DNA of 64,000 nucleotides from Niastella vici (lineage in GTDB: Bacteria > Bacteroidota > Bacteroidia > Chitinophagales > Chitinophagaceae): contig NZ_LVYD01000066.1 in the NCBI RefSeq assembly GCF_002077945.1, forward strand, positions 18,790 through 82,789, written 5' to 3'. Shown piece after piece: positions 44,277-51,786 of this stretch (positions within the stretch are counted from its first letter, which is position 1; each line of letters begins with the position of its first letter). The notes under the pieces were generated by a model. That model was given only the letters and a program-made list of their open reading frames with translations, searched no databases and was not told the DNA's origin. Position numbers and translations under genes: made by a program.

Positions 44277-45539
44277 ATGAAAAAGAATGTAATTATTGTT
44301 GGGGGCGGGTTTGCAGGATTGGAGCTTGCAAAAAAGCTGTCGAGCAACCAGCATTTTAGGGTAACAGTTGTAGACAGGAATAATTATCACTTCTTCCCGC
44401 CTTTACTTTACCAGGTATCCACCGGGTTTATTGAACCATCCAACATCAGTTATCCTTTCCGGAAAATGTTCCAGGGCCAGCAAAACATCCGGTTTTACAT
44501 GGGTGAATTGGTGAATGTTGATCCTGAAACAAATACCATTGAAACAAGCAATGGACGCCTGAGTTATGATTACCTGGTATTGGCAATGGGTACAGAAAGC
44601 AATTTTTTCGGTAACGATAACGTGAAGAAAAATGCTTTGCCCATGAAGACGATAGAAGAAGCCGTGAACATCCGCAATTACATCCTGTTGCGCCTGGAAG
44701 AAGCCGCACGGTCTACGGCTTCAACCGACAAAGAGCGATTATCCAATATTGTAATAGCAGGCGGCGGGCCCACCGGCGTGGAAATGGCCGGCATGCTGGC
44801 AGAAATGGCACGCCATATTTCATCCAAAGATTATCCTGAAATCACTTCCTCTGCCGGGCATATTTATTTGGTTGACAGTTCGCCTTCTTTGCTTGGTCCC
44901 ATGAGCAAAAAGGCACAGGCAGTGGCATATAAAGTGCTGAGCGGGTTGGGGGTGAAAATAAAGTTGAACACGCTCGTGAAGGATTATGTAAATGACGAAG
45001 TGATACTCTCAACCGGTAATAAAATAAGTTCGGCTACATTGATCTGGGCATCGGGCGTAATTGCACGTGAAGTAAAAGGATTACCGGTAGAAGCGATCAC
45101 AAGGGGGCGGCGTATTGTGGTGGATGAAATAAACCGGGTAAAAGGTTGCAATAATATTTTTTCGATTGGCGACCAGTGCTTGCAAACAAGTGATAAAAAC
45201 TATCCCAATGGACATCCGCAATTAGCCCAGGTGGCTATACAACAAGGGCTGTTGTTAGGAGATAATTTGAAAAGACAGGAAGCAGGTAAGCCGGTAAAAG
45301 CTTTCAGGTATCATAACAAAGGAAGTATGGCAATCATTGCTAAATACAAGGCCACGGTTGATTTACCGGCAGGTTTTTTCAAAGGGTTTTTTGCCTGGCT
45401 GGTTTGGTTGTTCATTCACATTATACCATTGGTTGGCTTCAGGAATAAAATGAAGCTTTTCCTCAACTGGCTTTGGAGTTTTCTTACTAATGATCCGGCG
45501 CTTCGGCTGATCTTCAAACCTGTTAAACAAAAAAATTAG
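44277..45539 (+). CDS. NDH-2-like NAD(P)H:quinone oxidoreductase (FAD flavoprotein)
   Basis: A 420-residue two-dinucleotide-fold flavoprotein. The FAD motif VIIVGGGFAGLELAKKL is at the N-terminus, the NADH-binding IVIAGGGPTGVEMAGMLAEM is near residues 155-175, and the FAD-ribityl contact NNIFSIGDQC is near 300. A C-terminal hydrophobic, Trp-rich tail (FKGFFAWLVWLFIHII) probably anchors it to the membrane, as in type II NADH dehydrogenases. The start is at 44277, since eight upstream in-frame codons precede the FAD strand without homology. It lies 43 bp after the TolC gene and may supply redox balance in the same operon. Confidence 0.88.
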   Translation: MKKNVIIVGGGFAGLELAKKLSSNQHFRVTVVDRNNYHFFPPLLYQVSTGFIEPSNISYPFRKMFQGQQNIRFYMGELVNVDPETNTIETSNGRLSYDYLVLAMGTESNFFGNDNVKKNALPMKTIEEAVNIRNYILLRLEEAARSTASTDKERLSNIVIAGGGPTGVEMAGMLAEMARHISSKDYPEITSSAGHIYLVDSSPSLLGPMSKKAQAVAYKVLSGLGVKIKLNTLVKDYVNDEVILSTGNKISSATLIWASGVIAREVKGLPVEAITRGRRIVVDEINRVKGCNNIFSIGDQCLQTSDKNYPNGHPQLAQVAIQQGLLLGDNLKRQEAGKPVKAFRYHNKGSMAIIAKYKATVDLPAGFFKGFFAWLVWLFIHIIPLVGFRNKMKLFLNWLWSFLTNDPALRLIFKPVKQKN

Positions 45540-45586
45540 TGGATCACTTCCCGAAAAAGAATACATAAAATAAAGAAATTAATGAT

Positions 45587-46216
45587 ATGGCTTTATTAAA
45601 TGATTTAATGTGGCGTTACGCCACCAAGAAAATGAACGGACAAAAAGTTCCGAAAGATAAATTGGAATATATACTCGAAGCTGCCAGGCTTGCTCCTTCC
45701 TCATCCGGATTGCAGCCTTACCAGATCTTTGTGATCACAAACAAAGATCTGCTCAGTCAAATCAGGGTTATTTCAAACGACCAAAGTCAAATTACTGATT
45801 GTTCCCACTTACTGGTTTTTGCTGCATGGGACGGTTATTCGTATGAAAGAATAGGAGATGTTTTTCTGAGAACGGTTAAGGAAAGAGGCCTGGCCGAGAA
45901 CGCCATGGACGCTTATCACAAAGGTTTATGGAATTTGTATGAACCATTGGGCCGGAAATGGCAAAGTGAACATTCCGCAAAACAGGCATACATAGCATTA
46001 GGACTTGCGGTTGCGGCAGCAGCAGAACAAAAGATAGATGCAACGCCAATGGAAGGGTTTGACAAAGACAAAATGGATGAATTGCTTGGGCTTGAAAAGG
46101 CAGGCCTCAAAAGCGTGGTAATATTACCCATTGGATATAGAGATGAAGACAATGACTGGTTGTTAAACCTTAAAAAGGTACGAACACCCAGAGAGAAATT
46201 TATTACAGAACTATGA
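45587..46216 (+). CDS. Nitroreductase-family NAD(P)H-dependent flavoprotein
   Basis: A 209-residue FMN-dependent oxidoreductase of the NfsB/nitroreductase fold. The FMN-binding start WRYATKKMNGQKV, the LAPSSSGLQPYQIFV motif and the C-terminal GLEKAGLKSVVILPIGYR are visible. It may reduce quinones, nitro compounds or other electrophiles. It lies 47 bp downstream of the NDH-2-like gene and 30 bp before the YceI gene, consistent with a shared stress-response transcript. Confidence 0.88.
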   Translation: MALLNDLMWRYATKKMNGQKVPKDKLEYILEAARLAPSSSGLQPYQIFVITNKDLLSQIRVISNDQSQITDCSHLLVFAAWDGYSYERIGDVFLRTVKERGLAENAMDAYHKGLWNLYEPLGRKWQSEHSAKQAYIALGLAVAAAAEQKIDATPMEGFDKDKMDELLGLEKAGLKSVVILPIGYRDEDNDWLLNLKKVRTPREKFITEL

Positions 46217-46246
46217 TTGCCCAAATCGGCAAATAAAAAATGAAAT

Positions 46247-46795
46247 ATGCAGCCAGTTACAAAGTGGAAGATAGAGAAGGTTCATAGCACTATTGGGTTC
46301 ATAGTAAAACACCTGATGGTCTCAAGCATAAAAGGGGAATTTAAAGAATTTGAGGCGAGTATATCTACAAAGGGCGAAGACTTTTTAAACGTTGAAATGA
46401 ATGTCCTTATCAATCCCGCATCTATCAATACCGGTGATGCTGCCAGAGATGCGCATTTAAAAGGAGCAGGTTTTTTTAATGTGAAAAAATTCAAAACGAT
46501 CAATTTCAGTGGAAGTGATCTTAGAAATATCAGGGATGATATGTACCTCCTGAATGGCGATCTCACTATAAAAGATATTACCAGGCAAATTACGCTGACC
46601 GTTGAATCTGGTGGAATGGTCAAAACACCCAAAGGTGATAAGAAAGCCTACTTTTTGGTTACCGGCAAGATCAGGCGTAAGGACTGGGGGTTAACCTGGA
46701 GTGCATTAATGGAGAATGGCGGTGTGATAGTGGCAGATGAGATCCTTGTGAACTGTGAAATTGAACTGATTGAAGAATTGGAACCCTCTCATTAG
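46247..46795 (+). CDS. YceI-family lipocalin-like protein
   Basis: A 182-residue YceI-fold protein (KWKIEKVHSTIGFIVKHLMVS; FNVKKFKTINF; LNGDLTIKDITRQITLTVE; DWGLTWSALMENGGVIVADE). YceI proteins bind long isoprenoid lipids such as quinones, and many are periplasmic. No signal peptide is present here, so this copy is probably cytoplasmic. It follows two flavoproteins that could act on quinones, which makes a quinone-linked role plausible. Confidence 0.88.
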   Translation: MQPVTKWKIEKVHSTIGFIVKHLMVSSIKGEFKEFEASISTKGEDFLNVEMNVLINPASINTGDAARDAHLKGAGFFNVKKFKTINFSGSDLRNIRDDMYLLNGDLTIKDITRQITLTVESGGMVKTPKGDKKAYFLVTGKIRRKDWGLTWSALMENGGVIVADEILVNCEIELIEELEPSH

Positions 46796-46839
46796 AAATG
46801 TGCGGCAGCAGCTTTGGAAATAATTATTAATACTATGTT

Positions 46840-49506
46840 ATGAACGCTGAACAAAAAAGAATAACAGATCCCGGATGGAAAAAATGGGGACCTTATGTAA
46901 GTGACCGGCAGTGGGGAACTGTTCGGGAAGATTACAGTCGTAATGGGGATGTATGGACCAGCACAACGCATGATATGGCAAGAAGTACAGCCTGGCGCTG
47001 GGGCGAGGAAGGTATTGCAGGCATTAGCGACGACCAGCAATTATTGTGTTTAGCCATTGGTTTATGGAATAAAAAGGATCCCATCATTAAAGAGCGGTAT
47101 TTCGGACTAACAAACCAGGAAGGCAATCATGGCGAGGATGTGAAAGAAATGTATTACTACCTCGATTCCACACCAACCCATTCTTATATGAAGATGCTTT
47201 ACAAATATCCTCAAAATGAATATCCTTATGAATGGCTGGTAAAGGAAAATAAAAGAAGAAACCGGAATGAACCTGAATTTGAGATCATGGATACGGGGAT
47301 TTTTGATGACGATAAATACTTTGATGTATTTGTGGAATATGCCAAGGCCGCCGAAAATGACATCCTGATCAAATTAACCATTCATAACCGGGGAAATGAA
47401 GCTGCCTCGTTGCATGTGTTACCCACGCTGTGGTTTCGAAACACCTGGGCATGGAGTTATGATGATTATAAACCGGAGTTGAAATTAACAAATGATGGGA
47501 ATATTGCAATTACACACCGCGATCTTGGGAAATATACATTCTATGCTAATGCAAAGGCAGACACCCTGTTTTGCGACAATGAAACCAATCTTGAAAGGCT
47601 GTATGGTATCGAAAACGGATCACCTTTCACAAAAGATGGTATTAATGATTACCTGGTGCATGGCGATTATGAGGGGATAAATATAGAGGCCACCGGCACA
47701 AAAGCTGCAGTCAACTATGATATTGTAGTGAATGCAGGCCTGAGTGTGACACTCCGCTTTCGCCTGGCGCCCGGTAATATCAAAACTCCGTTTAAAGATT
47801 TTGATGATCTGTTCATTCGGCGCAGGATAGAAGCCGATGTGTTTTACACAGATCTGCAAAAGGATAGTCAGCCAGATGAAAAACTGGTACAGCGCCAGGC
47901 ATATGCAGGGCTGTTGTGGAGCAAACAGTATTATTATTACAATGTTGACCAATGGCTGAATGGAGACCTGGCGCACCCTGCACTACCACAGGAACGCAGG
48001 TTTGGCCGCAATCATCAATGGCGGCATTTGAACAATGCCGACATTATTTCAATGCCCGATAAATGGGAGTTTCCGTGGTATGCATCCTGGGACCTTGCGT
48101 TTCACAGCGTATCGTTCGCAGGTGTAGATCCATCATTCGCTAAACAACAACTGCTCCTGCTTACAAAGGAATGGTACATGCATCCTAATGGCCAGCTGCC
48201 CGCTTACGAATGGAATTTTAATGATGTGAACCCGCCGGTACATGCCTGGGCAACATGGCGGGTATATGAAATAGAAAAAGATAATAAAAATGGCCAGGGT
48301 GATCTGGCGTTTCTGGAATCAGTGTTTCATAAGCTGCTCTTGAATTTCTCGTGGTGGGTAAACAGAAAAGACGCAAACGGGACCTATATTTTTGAAGGCG
48401 GCTTTTTAGGGTTGGATAATATTGGTGTTATAGATCGCAACCAGCTTGCCGCAGGAGGATGGCGGTACGAACAGGCGGATGCTACAAGCTGGATGGCCAT
48501 GTTTTCATTGAACATGATGCGGATTGCATTAGAGCTTGCCATCACCAACTGCGTGTATCAGGAAATGGCTATCAAGTTCTTTGATCATTTTTTATACATC
48601 GGGGAGGCGATTGAAGACATGTATGATCAAAACGGATTGTGGGATGATGAGGATCACTTCTTTTATGATGTGTTAAAAATGCAGGGCGATGGAACCAAAA
48701 AAATGAAAGTACGCAGTATGGTAGGACTGATCCCTTTATTTGCCGTTGAAGTACTGAATGAGAAGTTGCTCGAACAGGTGCCCGAATTTACCAGGCGGCT
48801 TCAAAAGTTCTTAAGCCGGCGTCCGAGGGTGGCCGGTCTTGTTTCTAAATGGAAAGAAAAAAATGTTGGACAAAAGCATTTGCTCTCATTGGTGCCTGTT
48901 TATAGAATGAAAAAAATATTAGATCGCCTGCTCGATGAAAAGGAGTTTCTCAGCGATTACGGCATTCGTACACTGTCGAAACACTACGGGCTAAGTCCTC
49001 ATACGATGCAATTCAATGGCAGTCATGTTAGTGTTGAATACACGCCGGGGGAAAGCACAACCGGTCTCTTTGGAGGTAATAGCAACTGGCGGGGGCCCAT
49101 TTGGTTTCCCCTGAATTATTTGATCATTGAAAGCCTGCAGTGTTTTCATGAGTACTACACAGACGATTTAAGGATAGAATTTCCCAAAGGCAGCGGGGCA
49201 TATTTTTCATTAAAAGAAATTGCCGCTGAATTGTCAAAGCGTTTATCCAGGATCTTTATCAGGGATGAGAATGGCAGGCGGGCTGTTTTTGGTGAAAATG
49301 AAAAATTGCAGAACGACCCGAATTTCAGCAACTGCGTTTTGTTTCACGAATACTTTCATGGAGATACGGGTAAAGGATTAGGGGCCTCACATCAAACAGG
49401 GTGGACGGCATTGATTGCAAACCTGCTACAGCCGGCCAGAAAAGGGCTTCCGGAACATGGAAAAAGGGGAACAGTAACTTTTAACCGCAGGGTTGATTTC
49501 TTATAA
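46840..49506 (+). CDS. GH63-like glucosidase (MGH1-type glycoside hydrolase)
   Basis: An 888-residue protein with the (alpha/alpha)6-barrel signatures of GH63/MGH1-like enzymes: NEYPYEWLVKENKRRN, WFRNTWAW, YEWNFNDVNPPVHAWA and GNSNWRGPIWFPLNYLI. There is no signal peptide, so it is cytoplasmic. Bacterial relatives of this size are usually annotated as glucosidases or mannosylglycerate/glucosylglycerate hydrolases acting on small glucosides, such as compatible solutes. It lies inside the redox/efflux operon (44 bp after YceI), an unusual place that may point to osmolyte turnover under stress. Confidence 0.82.
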   Translation: MNAEQKRITDPGWKKWGPYVSDRQWGTVREDYSRNGDVWTSTTHDMARSTAWRWGEEGIAGISDDQQLLCLAIGLWNKKDPIIKERYFGLTNQEGNHGEDVKEMYYYLDSTPTHSYMKMLYKYPQNEYPYEWLVKENKRRNRNEPEFEIMDTGIFDDDKYFDVFVEYAKAAENDILIKLTIHNRGNEAASLHVLPTLWFRNTWAWSYDDYKPELKLTNDGNIAITHRDLGKYTFYANAKADTLFCDNETNLERLYGIENGSPFTKDGINDYLVHGDYEGINIEATGTKAAVNYDIVVNAGLSVTLRFRLAPGNIKTPFKDFDDLFIRRRIEADVFYTDLQKDSQPDEKLVQRQAYAGLLWSKQYYYYNVDQWLNGDLAHPALPQERRFGRNHQWRHLNNADIISMPDKWEFPWYASWDLAFHSVSFAGVDPSFAKQQLLLLTKEWYMHPNGQLPAYEWNFNDVNPPVHAWATWRVYEIEKDNKNGQGDLAFLESVFHKLLLNFSWWVNRKDANGTYIFEGGFLGLDNIGVIDRNQLAAGGWRYEQADATSWMAMFSLNMMRIALELAITNCVYQEMAIKFFDHFLYIGEAIEDMYDQNGLWDDEDHFFYDVLKMQGDGTKKMKVRSMVGLIPLFAVEVLNEKLLEQVPEFTRRLQKFLSRRPRVAGLVSKWKEKNVGQKHLLSLVPVYRMKKILDRLLDEKEFLSDYGIRTLSKHYGLSPHTMQFNGSHVSVEYTPGESTTGLFGGNSNWRGPIWFPLNYLIIESLQCFHEYYTDDLRIEFPKGSGAYFSLKEIAAELSKRLSRIFIRDENGRRAVFGENEKLQNDPNFSNCVLFHEYFHGDTGKGLGASHQTGWTALIANLLQPARKGLPEHGKRGTVTFNRRVDFL

Positions 49507-49535
49507 ATTAGAAAGCGACCCTTAATTCAAAAAAA

Positions 49536-50162
49536 ATGAAAAGCCAAAAGGCATATGACCTGATAAAAGAGAAATCAAAAGAGCTGTTTTTCTCCTACGG
49601 ACTGAGAAGTATTTCGATGGATGACCTCACAAATCTATCCGGTATTCCGAAGAGGATCATTTACCGGCACTTCGAAGATAAGAATGCGCTGGTTCGTGCA
49701 GTTGTCAAAGACCTGATAGAATCGCATGAGCGATTCTTTAATACATGCAAGGCTTCAGCGAAAGACGCCATCGATGAAGTGATAAAGCAAAATTCTGAAC
49801 CATTTGAAATTTGGACACCCATTCGACCAAGATTTTTTTTCGACCTGGAAAACTTCTTTCCAGGTCCATGGAACGACCTGGAACATTACAAATTAAAAAT
49901 GCTGGAAGGCATCGTGCGCAACCTGAAGTGGGGTAGGGAAGAAGGGCTTTACAGCGCTCATCTCAATGAGGTCTTCATTGCGGAGGTGCGTTTGCACCAG
50001 CTTGTAAATTGTTTGCAACCACAGTTAGTGGAAACTAAAAAATGGAGCATTCATAAATTCGTGGTAGAATTCACCCGGCTTTATTTACACAGCATCGCAA
50101 CAGAAAAAGGGGAAAAACTGCTCAATAGTTATTTGGAAAGCAATGGGCTCCATCATCGTTAA
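49536..50162 (+). CDS. TetR/AcrR-family regulator, end of the nine-gene run
   Basis: A 208-residue regulator. The N-terminal helix-turn-helix reads LFFSYGLRSISMDDLTNLSGIPKRIIYRHF. The C-terminal domain is helical with RFFFDLENFFPGPWNDLEHYK. It is not a close paralogue of the two other TetR proteins here. It starts 29 bp after the glucosidase gene and so probably shares the transcript from site B, giving possible feedback on the operon or a downstream target. Confidence 0.88.
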   Translation: MKSQKAYDLIKEKSKELFFSYGLRSISMDDLTNLSGIPKRIIYRHFEDKNALVRAVVKDLIESHERFFNTCKASAKDAIDEVIKQNSEPFEIWTPIRPRFFFDLENFFPGPWNDLEHYKLKMLEGIVRNLKWGREEGLYSAHLNEVFIAEVRLHQLVNCLQPQLVETKKWSIHKFVVEFTRLYLHSIATEKGEKLLNSYLESNGLHHR

Positions 50163-50191
50163 TTCCGGTATCATTTGAAAAAATACCTGTA

Positions 50192-50247
50192 GACATATAC
50201 TCTTTACCTGCAAACATTCTCTTCCGGGTATTTATGATAGAACTTTG
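50192..50247 (+). promoter_or_regulatory. 28-bp AraC-type site C plus -7 element (outer-membrane remnant)
   Basis: GACATATACT begins the site (50192) and AAACATTC ends it (50219). ACTTTG follows at 50242-50247, 23 nt after the site end. The start codon of the remnant is about 100 nt further on. It matches site A at 23 of 28 positions. Confidence 0.75.
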
Positions 50248-50348
50248 TGTTATTAGATCAAAGTAACAACTGATCAGGTATCCCGAAAAAAAAGGAAATC
50301 ACAAGGATCAGAAAAAGGTATACAGTTTATAAATTAAATTTCAAAAGC

Positions 50349-50661
50349 ATGAGAAGAATTTTTAGGGCTGCCTTCGTGGTTGCAGCCTTCACGGTGAACA
50401 ATGATGCAAATGCACAGGAAAAATTTTCTATTAGTGTCAAAGGGACTCCTCAATTCAGTTTTTTTCAAAACAGGGATGACCATGATAACAACCGAATTGA
50501 CAGAAGGGCAACCTTCAATACCAGTTTAGTAGTTGGTGCTGCATACAACTTTACCTGAAGATCAGGTGTTCAAAGACCTGGTCTTTGGCGCTATGGCAGG
50601 GGCGCACAATAAACACAGATTTGGCCGGTATAGTTTTCAGATTGGCTGGGACGTTGGATAA
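50349..50661 (+). pseudogene. Outer-membrane beta-barrel protein remnant, internal deletion
   Basis: The N-terminal 69 codons have a signal peptide (about 1-23, ending ANAQ) and two strand-like segments (GTPQFSFFQN; FNTSLVVGAAYNFT), then a stop at 50556-50558. From 50560 a different frame encodes 33 residues (VFKDLVFGAMAGAH; RFGRYSFQIGWDVG) that look like the last strands of the same kind of barrel. Most of the middle is missing. The intact promoter site C and a good terminator show that a real transcription unit once stood here. A short transcript may still be made. Confidence 0.65.
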
Positions 50662-50662
50662 C

Positions 50663-50690
50663 AAAGGGGAGCTGCGGCTCCTCTTTTGTC
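50663..50690 (+). terminator. Terminator of the outer-membrane remnant
   Basis: AAAGGGGAGC (50663-50672) pairs with 50677-50686 (one G-T pair) over a TGCG tetraloop and is followed by a T-rich run. Confidence 0.75.
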
Positions 50691-50763
50691 TTTATAAAAA
50701 AGTTGTTGTTCCCTGAAAAAGAAACCGGGCCATGGATGGTGAAAAAATTAAACGTCAGGTGAG

Positions 50764-50796
50764 TAAAAACAAATGCTGCCCTATAAAGGGCAGCAT
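50764..50796 (-). terminator. Terminator of the TetR gene at 50862
   Basis: ATGCTGCCCT (50773-50782) is perfectly mirrored at 50787-50796 over a 4-nt loop. On the minus strand it is followed by TTGTTTTTAC. It lies 66 bp beyond the TetR stop codon. Confidence 0.75.
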
Positions 50797-50861
50797 GATG
50801 AAACACTCCGGCCGGGATTAGGGGCCGGTTTCCCTCTGCGCTCTGATGTGCTATTTGGTTT

Positions 50862-51494
50862 TCAATAAGTCAGATACATCTTTTTCAATCCTTTTACATT
50901 GAGAATACTCTTGAGTAAGCAATTGTTTACATGAGCTAACAGTTGATGCCTTTTTTCCATGTTCAATGAGGTATCCTCCACTGCAATGTTTAAATGCCAG
51001 AGGTAGAACCAGCTTGTTTTTTCTTTGTCAAACCCCGCCTGATACATGTTTTCAGATATTCCCCTGTTAAAGTTTTGTATTATGAATGGATACAGTTTCT
51101 TTTCTCTAAACTCCACTACCAATTTCCATGCATGAGGGTAATATTTTCTAATTTCTCTGCAAAGAGACAGTGGTAAAATATTCAGTATGCCACTTATGTA
51201 TTTGAATAAGTTATTCATTTCACTGCCAGCATCTGGCGAAATACAGGGGCAAACTCTTAGAAATTGTTCACTTTTAAGAACAAATTTCTCAACTACAGCA
51301 TGCGCAAGCTCTCCTTTGCTTTCGAAAAAGCGATATAATGTTTTTTTTGACATGCCACAAATTAATGCGACGTCATCCATTGAGCCGTTTTTAAAACCCT
51401 TTCTTAGAAAAACACACCGTGCATTTTCAATAATACGTGTTCTGTGGTTTTTCGATATAGATTCGTTGTATGTTATAGAGCACTCTTGCATCAT
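50862..51494 (-). CDS. TetR/AcrR-family regulator (paralogue 2), divergent from an esterase
   Basis: A 210-residue regulator. The helix-turn-helix reads FLRKGFKNGSMDDVALICGMSKKTLYRFF. The effector domain is strongly similar to that of the TetR at 34417-35031 (SEQFLRVCP, SPDAGSEMNNLFKYI, LCREIRKYYPHAWKLVVEFREKKLYPFI, VNNCLLKSIL). It is divergent from the carboxylesterase gene at 51787, a common layout for a repressor and its target (inference). Its own promoter holds site D of the 28-bp motif with TCTTTG at the expected distance. Confidence 0.9.
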   Translation of the reverse strand: MMQECSITYNESISKNHRTRIIENARCVFLRKGFKNGSMDDVALICGMSKKTLYRFFESKGELAHAVVEKFVLKSEQFLRVCPCISPDAGSEMNNLFKYISGILNILPLSLCREIRKYYPHAWKLVVEFREKKLYPFIIQNFNRGISENMYQAGFDKEKTSWFYLWHLNIAVEDTSLNMEKRHQLLAHVNNCLLKSILNVKGLKKMYLTY

Positions 51495-51515
51495 TTGTTT
51501 AAACTAATTACTATG

Positions 51516-51571
51516 CAAAGATGAAGGGAATTGCAGGCTTTGGAAATGTCTAAAGTGTGGCAGTTTATGTC
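51516..51571 (-). promoter_or_regulatory. 28-bp AraC-type site D plus -7 element (TetR at 50862)
   Basis: On the minus strand GACATAAACT starts the site at 51571 and AGACATTT ends it at 51544. TCTTTG follows at 51521-51516, 23 nt after the end and 21 nt before the TetR start codon. It matches site E at 20 of 28 positions. One more GACAT lies just upstream (51576-51580). Confidence 0.65.
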
Positions 51572-51786
51572 GAAAATGTCGATAAGGCGTGAACATCACC
51601 CTGAAAGCAAACCGGCGAAAGGGGGGCTTTCCGCAAAAAGATCTATGACCGTTGAAGATTGACTGCAAAATGTACAAATGGTCGGATTTGTATAAAACAA
51701 AGTCTTTTTTATAAGGCCGTTCATATACTGCAACAGGTAATTTTGTTGACAGGCTATCGATCCCGGGCAGCCGTTTGACTATTAAA

